A stretch of 64,000 nucleotides of DNA from an uncultured Lachnospira sp. (GCA_910585095.1 CAJUBU010000011.1:5507-69506), one strand, 5' to 3'; positions 18,380-27,714 are shown, counted from the first letter of the stretch. Notes: a model not told the origin generated them from the letters alone. A program made the numbers and translations.

Positions 18380-18460
18380 AAATAGTAATAATAATGTTTT
18401 AATTAAATAAATATTGATACATGGATTTTGACAAGTGATAATTCCATAAGACATATAAGC

Positions 18461-18498
18461 TGCCGTAGTGGATATTTTCATTCATGCGGCACTTTTTA
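18461..18498 (+). terminator. Probable intrinsic terminator
   Basis: TGCCGTA at 18461-18467 pairs with TGCGGCA at 18485-18491 (one G-U), followed by CTTTTT. It ends uppP. Confidence 0.6.
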
Positions 18499-18507
18499 TG
18501 TGATTTA

Positions 18508-18633
18508 TGTTATAATAATCTCGGTTAAAGCCGAGCTATAAAAGTTTGCTACGCAAACTTCGGATTTCCTACTATGTGTTAAATTATGATATAATAATCA
18601 CAACAAAGCTGTGGTATAAAACTATGATATAAT
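18508..18633 (+). promoter_or_regulatory. Three extended -10 promoter motifs in tandem
   Basis: TGnTATAAT occurs at 18508-18516, 18587-18595 and 18625-18633, each within a similar ttatgatataataa context. Between the first two are hairpins CTCGG/CCGAG and AGTTTGC/GCAAACT. The last copy sits right next to the ribosome binding site of the permease gene and is too close to act alone for it. Confidence 0.5.
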
Positions 18634-18648
18634 AAGGAGGAAAAAATA

Positions 18649-20004
18649 ATGTTAGCGCAGATTTTGGCAATAACGATATTTTTAGTAATGTTTATTTTGG
18701 TTATTATTGATAAATGGGAGCGTTACATAATCACTTTAATATGTGCAGCTATTACATTAATTTCTGTTTTTGGTATAGGACTTCATAGTTTTCAAGCAAT
18801 TATAGATACACTGAATGTAACAAGTATATTTGAATTGCAATTTTGGTATTCTGCAGGGGAGTCTTCAGAAATTACAAGCGGTATCAATTGGTCTACCATT
18901 ATATTTATTGCAGGTATGATGATTATGGTAGAAGGTATGGCGCATGTTGGCTTTTTTAGATGGTTGTGCATGAGAATTGCTCGGCTTGTCAAATACAAAG
19001 TAGTGCCTATTTTTATAACATTTATGATTTTATCTTCTTTTCTTGCCATGTTTATTGATAGTATTACCGTTATTCTTTTTTTGGCGGCGGTTACTATTGA
19101 ATTATCACAATTATTAAAATTTAATCCAATTCCAATGATTTTAGCGGAAGTGTTTTGTGCAAATCTTGGCGGTTCTGCAACGATGTGCGGAGACCCTCCC
19201 AATATTATTATTGGAACATCACTAGGTTATTCCTTTACAGATTTTGTGACCAATACAGGTTTAATTGCAGGAATTTGTCTTATTTTTGTAGTGTTATATT
19301 TTTATCTTGTATTTAGAAAAGAATTATCAAAAAATAAAGAACAACAGATTGACTTGTCAGATCTTCCTTCACCAGAATCTGCAATTAAGAGTAAGAGTGG
19401 ATTTGCTATAAGTACTTGTATATTTTTATTAGCAATTGTATTGCTAGTGACTCATGCAATGACAGGTCTTTCAGTGGCGTTTATTGGCACATTTATAGCA
19501 ATACTTACATTAATTGCTGCTGGCAAATCAGCGCTTATGCTGTTAAAAAAGGTAGACTATAAGACATTATTATTTTTTGTCGGCTTATTTGTTGTTGTCG
19601 GAGGACTGGAACGGACAGGCATTCTTACATTAATGTCCAATATGATAGGAAAGATAAGCGGCGGCAATTTTTATGTTATGTTAGCTATTATTATTTGGAT
19701 ATCAGCAATTGCCAGCGCTTTTATTGATAATATACCATTTGCAGCTACAATGATTCCCGTAATCAATAATCTTGCCGCCACACAAGGTATTTCTTTATCT
19801 GTGTTGGCATGGGCGTTGGCAATGGGCACAGATATTGGCGGAAGTGCAACACCGATTGGGGCATCCGCTAATGTTGTGGGTATTGCAACAGCCGCAAAAA
19901 ATGGGCATATTATAAAATGGGGACGATATTGTAAAGTGATGGTTCCGGCAACTATGATTGTGTTAGTTTTGACAACGATTTTAGTGTATATTCGATACTT
20001 ATAA
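18649..20004 (+). CDS. ArsB/NhaD-type (SLC13-like) anion permease
   Basis: A 451-residue polytopic permease of the ion-transporter superfamily that includes ArsB, NhaD and citrate transporters. The two inverted halves each carry a hairpin-loop signature: GGSATMCGDPPNIIIGTSLG near residue 175 and GTDIGGSATPIGASANVVG near residue 395. It is about 11 helices long. The substrate (arsenite, Na+, sulfate or a carboxylate) cannot be chosen from sequence. GGAGG at 18636-18640 sets the start; three extended -10 motifs lie upstream. Confidence 0.85.
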   Translation: MLAQILAITIFLVMFILVIIDKWERYIITLICAAITLISVFGIGLHSFQAIIDTLNVTSIFELQFWYSAGESSEITSGINWSTIIFIAGMMIMVEGMAHVGFFRWLCMRIARLVKYKVVPIFITFMILSSFLAMFIDSITVILFLAAVTIELSQLLKFNPIPMILAEVFCANLGGSATMCGDPPNIIIGTSLGYSFTDFVTNTGLIAGICLIFVVLYFYLVFRKELSKNKEQQIDLSDLPSPESAIKSKSGFAISTCIFLLAIVLLVTHAMTGLSVAFIGTFIAILTLIAAGKSALMLLKKVDYKTLLFFVGLFVVVGGLERTGILTLMSNMIGKISGGNFYVMLAIIIWISAIASAFIDNIPFAATMIPVINNLAATQGISLSVLAWALAMGTDIGGSATPIGASANVVGIATAAKNGHIIKWGRYCKVMVPATMIVLVLTTILVYIRYL

Positions 20005-20050
20005 AAGAATGGAGAGCTAGCCTTACGCTGCACTTCGGAATGGAGGGTTT

Positions 20051-20674
20051 ATGGAACAGTTTATTATATCAATTAGCCGAGAGTTTGGAAGTTTGGGACA
20101 TGAGATAGCAGAGCAGATAGCAAGGCATTATAACTTAACTTTGTATGACCGTAATATACTGAATGAAGTTGCAAATAGCCGTAATGTAGATGTGGCACCT
20201 CTGCATGAATATGACGAGGAACGTATTTCCAGAATATTTCATCGTACAATACGAGGAATGAGTACACATATATCTGACCATGTTGCTCAGCTTCAGTTTG
20301 ATTTTTTAAAAGAAAAAGCGGAAAGTGGTGAATCATTCGTTGTTGTTGGCAGATGTTCGGAATGTATATTAAAAGAATATAAAGGGCTTATTTCTATATT
20401 TATTCGAGGGGATAAAGAAAACAAAATACGTCAAGTTATGGAAGCACATCATCTTACTAGAAGTGAAGCCATTTATATGATAAGAAAAAAAGATTGGAGA
20501 CGAAAAGAGTATCACAATACTCATTGTGATTATAAGTGGGGTGATTCCAGAAATTATGATTTAACGATAAATAGCAGTAGACTCAGTTTAGATGAGTGTG
20601 TTCAATTGTTGATTGATTATATTGATAGAAGATATAAAAAGATATATGAAGATGTAAAAAATAAAATGGAATAA
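20051..20674 (+). CDS. Cytidylate kinase-like family protein
   Basis: A 207-residue cytosolic protein beginning FIISISREFGSLGHEIAEQIARHYNLTLYDRNIL, the pattern of the cytidylate-kinase-like family often present as extra copies in Clostridia. The nucleotide loop is the variant SREFGSLGHEI, not a classic GxxGxGKS/T. A LID-like stretch (MIRKKDWRRKEYHN) and YDLTINSS follow. True CMP kinase activity is uncertain. The start follows AATGGAGGG, 46 bases after the permease gene, so the two may be cotranscribed. Confidence 0.82.
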   Translation: MEQFIISISREFGSLGHEIAEQIARHYNLTLYDRNILNEVANSRNVDVAPLHEYDEERISRIFHRTIRGMSTHISDHVAQLQFDFLKEKAESGESFVVVGRCSECILKEYKGLISIFIRGDKENKIRQVMEAHHLTRSEAIYMIRKKDWRRKEYHNTHCDYKWGDSRNYDLTINSSRLSLDECVQLLIDYIDRRYKKIYEDVKNKME

Positions 20675-20690
20675 GCAGTTTAATCTTATC

Positions 20691-20729
20691 AAGCAAGCAG
20701 TAAAGTGAATTGTGAATATTCGCTTGACT
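20691..20729 (+). repeat. Family B dispersed repeat
   Basis: AAGCAAGCAGTAAAGTGAAT followed by TGTGAATATTCGCTTGACT. The core GTGAATATTCGC is close to palindromic, and the terminal TTGACT may act as a -35 box for the sortase gene. Confidence 0.6.
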
Positions 20730-20751
20730 AAAGATTTGATTTGCTTATTTT
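20724..20751 (+). promoter_or_regulatory. Possible promoter of the sortase gene
   Basis: TTGACT at 20724-20729 is followed after 16 bp by TATTTT at 20746-20751. The -35 belongs to a family B repeat. Confidence 0.4.
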
Positions 20752-20782
20752 AAAAATAAAATACTTCGGAGTAAAAGAAAGA

Positions 20783-21550
20783 ATGAGTGAAAAATGGAAG
20801 CATTTTAACGAACGAAAAAAGCAATATAGTATTCTCGCGGTTATGGGAATTATTGTTATATTGTCTGTGCTTTTAGTATTTTTAATATATAGTGATAAAA
20901 AGGTTGTTGAGCCTGTATCAAATACAGTAAAAATAACAAACAACACAACAACAGTGCCAACATCAACGGAAGAACCCACAACAACAATGGATCTTTCAGA
21001 ATTGAAAGAGATTAACAGTGAAGTTTTTGCTTATATTAATATACCAGGTACAAATATTGATTATCCCATTATTTATGATGAGAATGAATATTATCTTAAT
21101 CGTACCATAGAAGGTGAATACGACTATCATGGTACATTGTTTGTTCAGCATTATAATACCAATACATTTGAAGACAGAAATACTATTATCTATGGACATA
21201 ATCTTATTGACAATACAATGTTTTCACAACTTCATAAATATGAAGATGAACAATTTTTTAATGAACATCAAAAGATTCATATTTATATGGAAGGAAAAAA
21301 TTTAACATATCAAATATTTGCAGCATTTCAATTTACAGATGTTCATATTATGTATCAATATAAATTTGAAAATAATGAGCAGATGCAGGATTTTTTGTTG
21401 GATGCAAAGGATATGGGAACACAAATGATTTGGGACGAGTCTGTGAAGATAAAGGAAGATGATTGTATTATTACACTTTCTACATGTGCTAATGGAAATC
21501 AGCCTAAAAATAGGTGGTTGGTACTTGCAGTTTTAAATAGGGAGGTTTAG
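20783..21550 (+). CDS. srtB: Class B sortase
   Basis: A membrane-anchored transpeptidase that links surface proteins to peptidoglycan. After a short basic N-terminus there is one transmembrane helix (residues about 16-37), a Thr/Pro-rich spacer, then the sortase barrel. The catalytic residues are visible: His139 in IYGHNL, Cys235 in TLSTC and Arg244 in KNRWL. Length and order fit class B. Start 20783 is preferred; the frame opens at 20741 without a ribosome binding site. No obvious sorting-signal protein was found in this window. Confidence 0.92.
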   Translation: MSEKWKHFNERKKQYSILAVMGIIVILSVLLVFLIYSDKKVVEPVSNTVKITNNTTTVPTSTEEPTTTMDLSELKEINSEVFAYINIPGTNIDYPIIYDENEYYLNRTIEGEYDYHGTLFVQHYNTNTFEDRNTIIYGHNLIDNTMFSQLHKYEDEQFFNEHQKIHIYMEGKNLTYQIFAAFQFTDVHIMYQYKFENNEQMQDFLLDAKDMGTQMIWDESVKIKEDDCIITLSTCANGNQPKNRWLVLAVLNREV

Positions 21551-21652
21551 TGTGGAAATTTTCAAGGAATTAGTATATTTGCTTTTAGGATTTGTCCTGT
21601 TAAATTAAATCTTGTCAGAGAAGAATTGAACTTGTCTCTTTTGGAAATATAG

Positions 21653-21742
21653 ACTGTTGTAAAATAAATTTTAATATTAAATATGGTTATTTTTTTAGAA
21701 TGATATATTTAATATAAAATTTTTATTTGCAACAGTTTTTTT
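21653..21742 (+). terminator. Long AT-rich hairpin, terminator-like
   Basis: Positions 21653-21684 are nearly complementary to 21705-21736: 11 perfect pairs near the loop and 7 at the base (ACTGTTG/CAACAGT), with a shifted A/T tract between. TTTTTTT follows. It lies in the 361-base gap 21551-21911 and probably ends the sortase transcript. No gene is seen in this gap. Confidence 0.65.
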
Positions 21743-21827
21743 AATTTTTAATATAAAATTTTTGTTTAAAAAATTACTTGCGAAATGTACTGTTTATAAA
21801 AAATTTATAGATTTCCCATAATATTAC

Positions 21828-21856
21828 TAAACATTTTTAGAAAATTGTGATATGAT
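21828..21856 (+). promoter_or_regulatory. Probable promoter with extended -10
   Basis: TGATATGAT at 21848-21856 is an extended -10; TAAACA lies 17 bp upstream at 21828-21833. Transcription would start near 21863, before the MATE gene at 21912. Confidence 0.5.
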
Positions 21857-21911
21857 AGTAAACAGTCTCTCTAAAAGAAGAAACTAAAATTTAGAATGGA
21901 GTTGGATTGAT

Positions 21912-23267
21912 ATGCAAGACAAAACACAACAAATATTTAGGGATGCGCCAGTTCCTAAGGCGGTACTTACTAATGTCATTCCTTCTATTGTAAGTATGAT
22001 AATGGTATTAGTATATAATTTGGCGGACACATTTTTTATAGGTCAAACAAAAAATGCTTATATGGTTGCGGCAGTTTCTGTGGCAACACCAGCATTCTTA
22101 TTGTTTATGGCAGTCGGCATGTTATTTGGTATTGGCTCGACTAGTTTAATTAGCAGAATGTTAGGCGAAGGTAAAAAAGAGGAAGCAAAGCACACTTCTT
22201 CTTTTAGTTTTTGGACAAGCTTAGTAGTTGGTGTTATTTCAATGATTATTATATGGATATTTAACACTCCTATATGCAGAGCGATTGGAGCTAGTGATGA
22301 TACCGTTGAATATGCAACACAATATTTGGCAATTGTTGCTTTGGGTATTCCATTTCTTATTATAAGCAATGCCTTTAGTAATATTATTCGAGCAGAAGGT
22401 CAAGCTACAAAAGCAATGATGGGTATGATTATTGGCAATCTCATTAATATTGTGCTAGACCCGATTATGATTTTAGCGTTTGGCTGGAATGTTGCAGGCG
22501 CTGCAATAGCTACCGTTCTTGGCAATGTTTTTTCAGCAGTATTTTACATTATGCATCTTGTCTCTAAAAAATCTATGTTATCGATTCGTTTAAAAGATTA
22601 TTCTGCAAAAAAGAAGATATTAATAGGCGTATTTTCCATTGGTATTCCCGCATCATTAAACAGTATCTTGATGAGTACTTCTAATATTGTAATCAATAAA
22701 TTTATGATGCAGCATGGAGATATGGCAGTGGCAGGTCTTGGCGTTGCTATGAAGGTCAATATGATTGCAGTTATGCTGCTTATTGGTGTCGGTACAGGTA
22801 TTCAGCCCTTGTTAGGGTATTGCTTTGGAGCAGGAAATAAAAAGAGATATCTTGCAGTGTTAAAATTTTCAATTGTATTTGGATTAATATTAAGTGCAAT
22901 TATGACCGTGATTTGCTATTTTGGGGCAGCGCCTTTAGTAACCGCATTTTTGGAAGATGAACAAGCCTTTCAATATGGATTTTCATTTTCAAGAATTTAT
23001 ATATTGTCTGGTCCAATACTTGGTATTTTATTTATCTTTATGAATGCTATTCAATCAATGGGAGCTGCTATACCATCATTAATTTTATCTGTAAGCCGTC
23101 AGGGAATTATTTATTTTCCAATTTTGATAACGATTAGTTTAATAAGCAATACACCACAAAATCTAGCTATGACACAGCCATTGACAGATTATATAGCAGC
23201 GGCGCTGTCTATTGTTTTATTTATTATCGCCTACAAAAAGCGTTTTCAAGTAAAACAAACGATATAA
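21912..23267 (+). CDS. MATE family efflux transporter
   Basis: A 451-residue multidrug and toxin exporter with the usual 12 helices. Signatures include VLVYNLADTFFIGQTKN, GVGTGIQPLLGYCFGAGN and a second-half SIGIPASLNSILMSTSNIV. Length is typical and, unlike the MATE gene at 457, there is no insertion at the segment after the seventh helix. The ribosome binding site AATGGAG precedes the start. The next two genes encode an ABC exporter pair on the same strand, making a small export block, possibly one transcript. Confidence 0.92.
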   Translation: MQDKTQQIFRDAPVPKAVLTNVIPSIVSMIMVLVYNLADTFFIGQTKNAYMVAAVSVATPAFLLFMAVGMLFGIGSTSLISRMLGEGKKEEAKHTSSFSFWTSLVVGVISMIIIWIFNTPICRAIGASDDTVEYATQYLAIVALGIPFLIISNAFSNIIRAEGQATKAMMGMIIGNLINIVLDPIMILAFGWNVAGAAIATVLGNVFSAVFYIMHLVSKKSMLSIRLKDYSAKKKILIGVFSIGIPASLNSILMSTSNIVINKFMMQHGDMAVAGLGVAMKVNMIAVMLLIGVGTGIQPLLGYCFGAGNKKRYLAVLKFSIVFGLILSAIMTVICYFGAAPLVTAFLEDEQAFQYGFSFSRIYILSGPILGILFIFMNAIQSMGAAIPSLILSVSRQGIIYFPILITISLISNTPQNLAMTQPLTDYIAAALSIVLFIIAYKKRFQVKQTI

Positions 23268-23381
23268 ATATACGATTTGTAAAGATTTATATTTTTGTAA
23301 AATAAACTTGAAAAAGGTACAAAGGATTGTTTAGTATAGTTGCAAAGCGGTAGTAATTTATAGTAGAAATGGAGTGATAGA

Positions 23382-25529
23382 ATGGGTAGGATAATTAAAA
23401 ATCTGAAGCCGTATTGGAAAACAATAGTTATTATTGTGCTATTGTTGATATTACAGGCTGTATGTGACCTTGCACTTCCGCAGTATACATCGGATATTAT
23501 TGATACAGGTATCCAAAATAGCGGGGTAGAGCATGTTATTCCAGAAGCAATTACAGCTTCAGAATATGAAAAGGCACAATTGTTTATGACCACAGAAGAA
23601 AAAGAACAATGGACTTCCTTATATCAACAGGATAATGATATTTACCGATGTAAGGAAAAAAGTCAAAAGAAATTAGATGAATATGATTCTTTGCTTGTGT
23701 TGCCTTTATTGATTGTCAGTCAAATGGAAGAAGCAGATACAGCACAGATGCAGCAATTTTCCATGATGGGCGCTATGCCTGATGAGGTTGTAGAGCAAGT
23801 AAGAGAAAATACACAAAAGACGATTGATACAATGGGAGATTCTTTTGTACATGCTATGGGGGTCTCCTATGCTGTAAAGCAGAATACATTAGCAGGACTT
23901 GACATTCATTCTATTCAGACAAGATATTTGCTGATAGCTGGCGGCAAGATGGTTGTTATGGCGTTATTAATTGCTGTTACAACAATTCTTGTGGGATTAG
24001 CTGCCTCAAAAGTTGCTGCTGGTATAGGGCGCGATATGCGTATCAGTGTATATAAAAATGTTATGTCATTTTCCAATGCTGAGATGGATAAGTTTTCAAC
24101 AGCTTCTCTTATAACAAGAACGACAAATGATATTCAGCAAATACAGATGGTAACTGTTCTTTCGTTAAGAATGGTTGCCTATGCGCCTATACTTGGAATT
24201 GGTGGAATTATTAAGGTGATGAATACCAATTCTGGAATGGAGTGGGTTATTGCAGTAGCTGTCGGTTCTATTGTATGTTTAGTTCTTTTGCTGATGATGA
24301 TAGCAATGCCAAAATTTAAGCAGATGCAAAAACTTGTTGATGCGGTAAATCTTGTATCCAGAGAAATATTGACAGGTTTATCAGTTATCCGTGCATTTGG
24401 ACGTGAGAAAAAGGAAGAGGAACGTTTTGATAACGCAAATAAAAATCTTACAAAAACGATGCTTTTTACGAACCGAGTAATGACTTTTATGATGCCTGCT
24501 ATGACATTAATTATGTATGGCATTAATGTATTGATTATATGGGTTGCGGCACATCGAATTGATGAGGGTGTTATGCAGGTTGGTTCAATGACAGCGTTTA
24601 TAACATATACAATGCAGATTGTTATGTCATTTTTAATGTTGACAATGATGTCTATATTTTTGCCAAGAGCCATCGTATCTGCCAACCGAATTGATGAAGT
24701 TTTAAATCAGCAGTCATCTATCAAAGATAAAATAAATCCAAAGTCTATCAAAGACAAAAAAGGCGTTGTTGTATTTGACCATGTTCATTTTTGTTATCCA
24801 GGTGCAAAAACCGATGCAATTGAAGATGTCAGTTTTGTGGCAGAACCTGGAAAAACAACGGCTATTATAGGCAGTACAGGTTGTGGTAAAACAACATTAG
24901 TTAATTTAATCCCTCGTCTTTATGATGTGACAAAAGGTTCTATTACGATTGACGGCTGTGATGTGAGAGATGTCTCAATGAAAGATTTAAGAAGCGAGAT
25001 AGGATATGTTCCTCAAAAGGGTATTCTTTTTTCAGGTACGATTGCCAGCAATTTAAGATTTGGAAAAGATGATGCTTCTGATAAAGATATACAGGAAGCG
25101 GCAAGTATAGCACAGGCAACTGATTTTATCGAAAGCAAGGAAGAACAATATGATGCTCATATTGCACAGGGTGGTACAAATGTTTCAGGAGGACAAAAAC
25201 AGCGGTTGGCTATTGCCAGAGCAATTGCAAAGAATCCAAGAGTCTACATATTTGACGACAGCTTTTCAGCATTGGATTTAAAAACCGATGCCGCACTGCG
25301 CAAGGCACTTTCAGAGAAAATGAAAGAAAGTACAATGATTATTGTGGCACAAAGAGTTAGTACTATTATTTATGCAGACCAAATTCTTGTTATGGATGAT
25401 GGTAAAATTGTGGGCAAAGGAACACATCGTGAATTGATGCAAAATTGTGAGGTATATCAGCAAATTGCAAGGTCACAGATGTCCGAAAAAGAATTAGATA
25501 TAGAGGGAGGTAAGGATAATGAGCAGTAG
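23382..25529 (+). CDS. ABC exporter half-transporter, subunit with degenerate catalytic site
   Basis: The first subunit of a heterodimeric type IV ABC exporter (715 residues). The membrane domain has a long external segment of about 140 residues between helices 1 and 2. The ATPase domain has Walker A GSTGCGKTT at 497-505, signature NVSGGQKQRL and Walker B VYIFDDS. The usual catalytic Glu after Walker B is Asp626, the hallmark of the degenerate partner in asymmetric exporters. The stop overlaps the next gene by 11 bases, so the two are coupled. Confidence 0.93.
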   Translation: MGRIIKNLKPYWKTIVIIVLLLILQAVCDLALPQYTSDIIDTGIQNSGVEHVIPEAITASEYEKAQLFMTTEEKEQWTSLYQQDNDIYRCKEKSQKKLDEYDSLLVLPLLIVSQMEEADTAQMQQFSMMGAMPDEVVEQVRENTQKTIDTMGDSFVHAMGVSYAVKQNTLAGLDIHSIQTRYLLIAGGKMVVMALLIAVTTILVGLAASKVAAGIGRDMRISVYKNVMSFSNAEMDKFSTASLITRTTNDIQQIQMVTVLSLRMVAYAPILGIGGIIKVMNTNSGMEWVIAVAVGSIVCLVLLLMMIAMPKFKQMQKLVDAVNLVSREILTGLSVIRAFGREKKEEERFDNANKNLTKTMLFTNRVMTFMMPAMTLIMYGINVLIIWVAAHRIDEGVMQVGSMTAFITYTMQIVMSFLMLTMMSIFLPRAIVSANRIDEVLNQQSSIKDKINPKSIKDKKGVVVFDHVHFCYPGAKTDAIEDVSFVAEPGKTTAIIGSTGCGKTTLVNLIPRLYDVTKGSITIDGCDVRDVSMKDLRSEIGYVPQKGILFSGTIASNLRFGKDDASDKDIQEAASIAQATDFIESKEEQYDAHIAQGGTNVSGGQKQRLAIARAIAKNPRVYIFDDSFSALDLKTDAALRKALSEKMKESTMIIVAQRVSTIIYADQILVMDDGKIVGKGTHRELMQNCEVYQQIARSQMSEKELDIEGGKDNEQ

Positions 25530-27348
25530 AGAAATAAAAACTCCTTCGAGAAGACATGGCGGTGGACCAGGAAGAATGCCTGAAAAGGCTAAAGATTTTA
25601 AAGGTTCTATCGGAAAGTTAATTAAATATATAGGAAGTTATAAGATTGCGATATTTGCAGTTATTATATTTGCAACAGTAGCGACAATTTTTAATGTTAT
25701 AGGACCAAAGACATTGGGAAGGGCGACAACAGAGCTTTCTAACGGATTGATGGCAAAAATATCTGGAACTGGAGGGATGGATTTTGATAAAATCGCCCAG
25801 ATATTGCTTTTTGTTTTAGGTTTATATCTTATCAGCGTATTGTTTAGCTTTTTACAGGGTTGGATTATGACCGAAATTACACAGAAAGTGTGTTATAAGC
25901 TACGTAAGGAAATATCTGAGAAAATTAATCGTATGCCAATGAAATATTTTGAGAGCAGAACATATGGAGAGGTTCTCTCAAGAATAACAAACGATGTTGA
26001 CACGTTAGGACAAGGATTAAATCAAAGTATTACAACAATTATTACATCATTTGCTACCATGATAGGCGTTTTGGTAATGATGTTAAGTATATCCTTTTGG
26101 ATGACATTAATCGCTTTGGTTATCTTGCCGATTTCTGCATTTCTGGTATCGCTTGTTGTTAAAAAATCCCAAAAGTTTTTTAAGACACAACAAGAATATC
26201 TTGGTCGTATTAATGGACAAATTGAAGAAACGTATGGCGGTCATTTAGTGGTGAAGTCTTTTAATAAAGAAGAAGATATGATTAAGCAGTTTAATGAGAC
26301 GAATGATATTTTATACAAATCGGCTTGGAAATCACAGTTTTTTTCTGGTATGATGCATCCTGTTATGATGTTTGTCGGAAATTTAGGCTACGCAAGCGTT
26401 GCATTAGCAGGTGGATTTATGGCAATTAATGGAACCATTACAATTGGTGATATTCAAGCATTTATTCAATATGTTAAGAATTTCACACAGCCAATTACAC
26501 AGATTGCTCAAGTAATCAGTCAAGTGCAGTCTATGGCGGCAGCTTCAGAGCGTGTTTTTGAATTTCTCTCAGAGGAGGAAGAAGAACAGATTGTTGCAAA
26601 TCCTGTAAAAGTTGATAATATTAGCGGCGCTGTAGAATTTAAAAATGTTCAGTTTGGCTATAAAAAAGACCAAATTATTATTCGTGATTTTTCCGCAAAG
26701 GTAAAACCTGGACAAAAAATTGCTATTGTAGGACCAACAGGAGCAGGAAAGACAACAATGGTAAAATTGCTTATGCGATTTTATGATGTAAATGATGGAG
26801 CTATTTTGTTAGACGGACACAATATTAAAGATTTTAATAGACGTGAATTGCGCGATGCATTTGGAATGGTTCTTCAAGATACATGGTTGTATAAAGATAC
26901 CATTATGGAAAATATACGATATGGCAGGCTGGATGCGACCGATGAGGAGGTTATTAAGGCGGCAAAGGCTGCTTATGCCAATCATTTTATTGAGACACTT
27001 CCGAATGGGTATCAGATGGAGCTTAATGAAGACGCTAGCAATGTAAGTCAAGGTCAAAAGCAGTTGTTGACGATAGCAAGGGCAATTCTTGCCAATAATC
27101 CAGTACTTATTCTTGACGAAGCAACTTCTTCTGTTGATACGCGTACAGAGCATCAGATACAAAAAGCGATGGATAATTTGATGAAGGGAAGAACTAGTTT
27201 TATCATTGCCCATCGATTATCTACAATTAAAGATGCCGATTTAATACTTGTTATGAAAGACGGTGACATTATTGAACAGGGCAACCATGAAGAATTGTTA
27301 GCAAAACAAGGGTTTTATGCCGATTTATATAATGCACAATGGAAATAA
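25519..27348 (+). CDS. ABC exporter half-transporter, catalytic subunit
   Basis: The second subunit (609 residues) of the heterodimeric exporter. A basic N-terminus leads into six helices. The ATPase has Walker A GPTGAGKTT at 405-413, Walker B LDEA with catalytic Glu534, and a changed signature, NVSQGQKQLL, where LSGGQ has lost its first Gly. The complementary defects of the two subunits fit one competent ATP site per heterodimer. The substrate is unknown; a MATE exporter lies upstream. Confidence 0.93.
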   Translation: MSSREIKTPSRRHGGGPGRMPEKAKDFKGSIGKLIKYIGSYKIAIFAVIIFATVATIFNVIGPKTLGRATTELSNGLMAKISGTGGMDFDKIAQILLFVLGLYLISVLFSFLQGWIMTEITQKVCYKLRKEISEKINRMPMKYFESRTYGEVLSRITNDVDTLGQGLNQSITTIITSFATMIGVLVMMLSISFWMTLIALVILPISAFLVSLVVKKSQKFFKTQQEYLGRINGQIEETYGGHLVVKSFNKEEDMIKQFNETNDILYKSAWKSQFFSGMMHPVMMFVGNLGYASVALAGGFMAINGTITIGDIQAFIQYVKNFTQPITQIAQVISQVQSMAAASERVFEFLSEEEEEQIVANPVKVDNISGAVEFKNVQFGYKKDQIIIRDFSAKVKPGQKIAIVGPTGAGKTTMVKLLMRFYDVNDGAILLDGHNIKDFNRRELRDAFGMVLQDTWLYKDTIMENIRYGRLDATDEEVIKAAKAAYANHFIETLPNGYQMELNEDASNVSQGQKQLLTIARAILANNPVLILDEATSSVDTRTEHQIQKAMDNLMKGRTSFIIAHRLSTIKDADLILVMKDGDIIEQGNHEELLAKQGFYADLYNAQWK

Positions 27349-27355
27349 TGAATTC

Positions 27356-27384
27356 TTTACAATAACAGGTATTTGTAATATAAT
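27356..27384 (+). promoter_or_regulatory. Strong sigma-A-like promoter of the pqqD-pel operon
   Basis: TTTACA at 27356-27361 and TATAAT at 27379-27384 are spaced exactly 17 bp. Transcription would start near 27391, so the hairpin at 27398 lies inside the leader of the downstream operon. Confidence 0.65.
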
Positions 27385-27397
27385 ATTGTTAAAAAAT

Positions 27398-27430
27398 AAG
27401 CTCTTTGCCGATAGGCCGAGAGCTTTTGTT
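27398..27430 (+). terminator. Hairpin with T-run: terminator or leader attenuator
   Basis: AAGCTCT at 27398-27404 pairs with AGAGCTT at 27419-27425; an inner GCC-GATA-GGC hairpin extends the stem, and a TTTTGTT tail follows. It ends the ABC exporter transcript, but it also lies between a good promoter and the PqqD start, so it could attenuate the pel operon. Confidence 0.6.
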
Positions 27431-27447
27431 GGCATAAGGAAATTGTG

Positions 27448-27714
27448 ATGAAACTGAATAATAAAAACATTTATATAAGAAAAGCGGGCGGCTCATATTG
27501 GATTGTAAAAACAGGCGATGATATTTTAGAATATCAAAATCCTATTATGCTAAATGAGACAGGTGCAAAAATGTATGAGCTTTTAAAAGACGGATATTCC
27601 AAAGAAGATGTTGCAAATGATATGGTAAGAGAGTATGGCATATCATATGAGGAAGCTTTAAGCGATACAGAATCATTTATAAATATGCTGGTTAATAGCG
27701 GATTGAGGGAATAA
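27448..27714 (+). CDS. PqqD-like (RRE fold) protein heading the Pel operon
   Basis: An 88-residue protein of the PqqD family: residues 1-30 form the beta hairpin region (IYIRKAGGSYWIVKTGDDI), then NPIMLNETGAKMYELLKDGYSKEDVANDMVREYG, the winged-helix part. PqqD domains bind peptides in RiPP pathways, but no radical SAM or RiPP enzyme is present here. Families of this type are also found with NTP_transf_5 proteins in polysaccharide loci, and one such gene lies at 43688. AAGGA precedes ATG 27448. The stop TAA shares a base with the ATG of the next gene, so translation is coupled. Confidence 0.75.
   Translation: MKLNNKNIYIRKAGGSYWIVKTGDDILEYQNPIMLNETGAKMYELLKDGYSKEDVANDMVREYGISYEEALSDTESFINMLVNSGLRE

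Noticed and set aside
20783..21550. Sortase substrate gene in the same locus
   Set aside because: I looked for C-terminal sorting signals (NPxTN or LPxTG plus helix plus basic tail) in the exported proteins here and found none.
27391..27448. c-di-GMP riboswitch in front of the pel operon
   Set aside because: The leader is only about 57 bases and shows none of the conserved GEMM-type features; the hairpin is a simple terminator-like stem.
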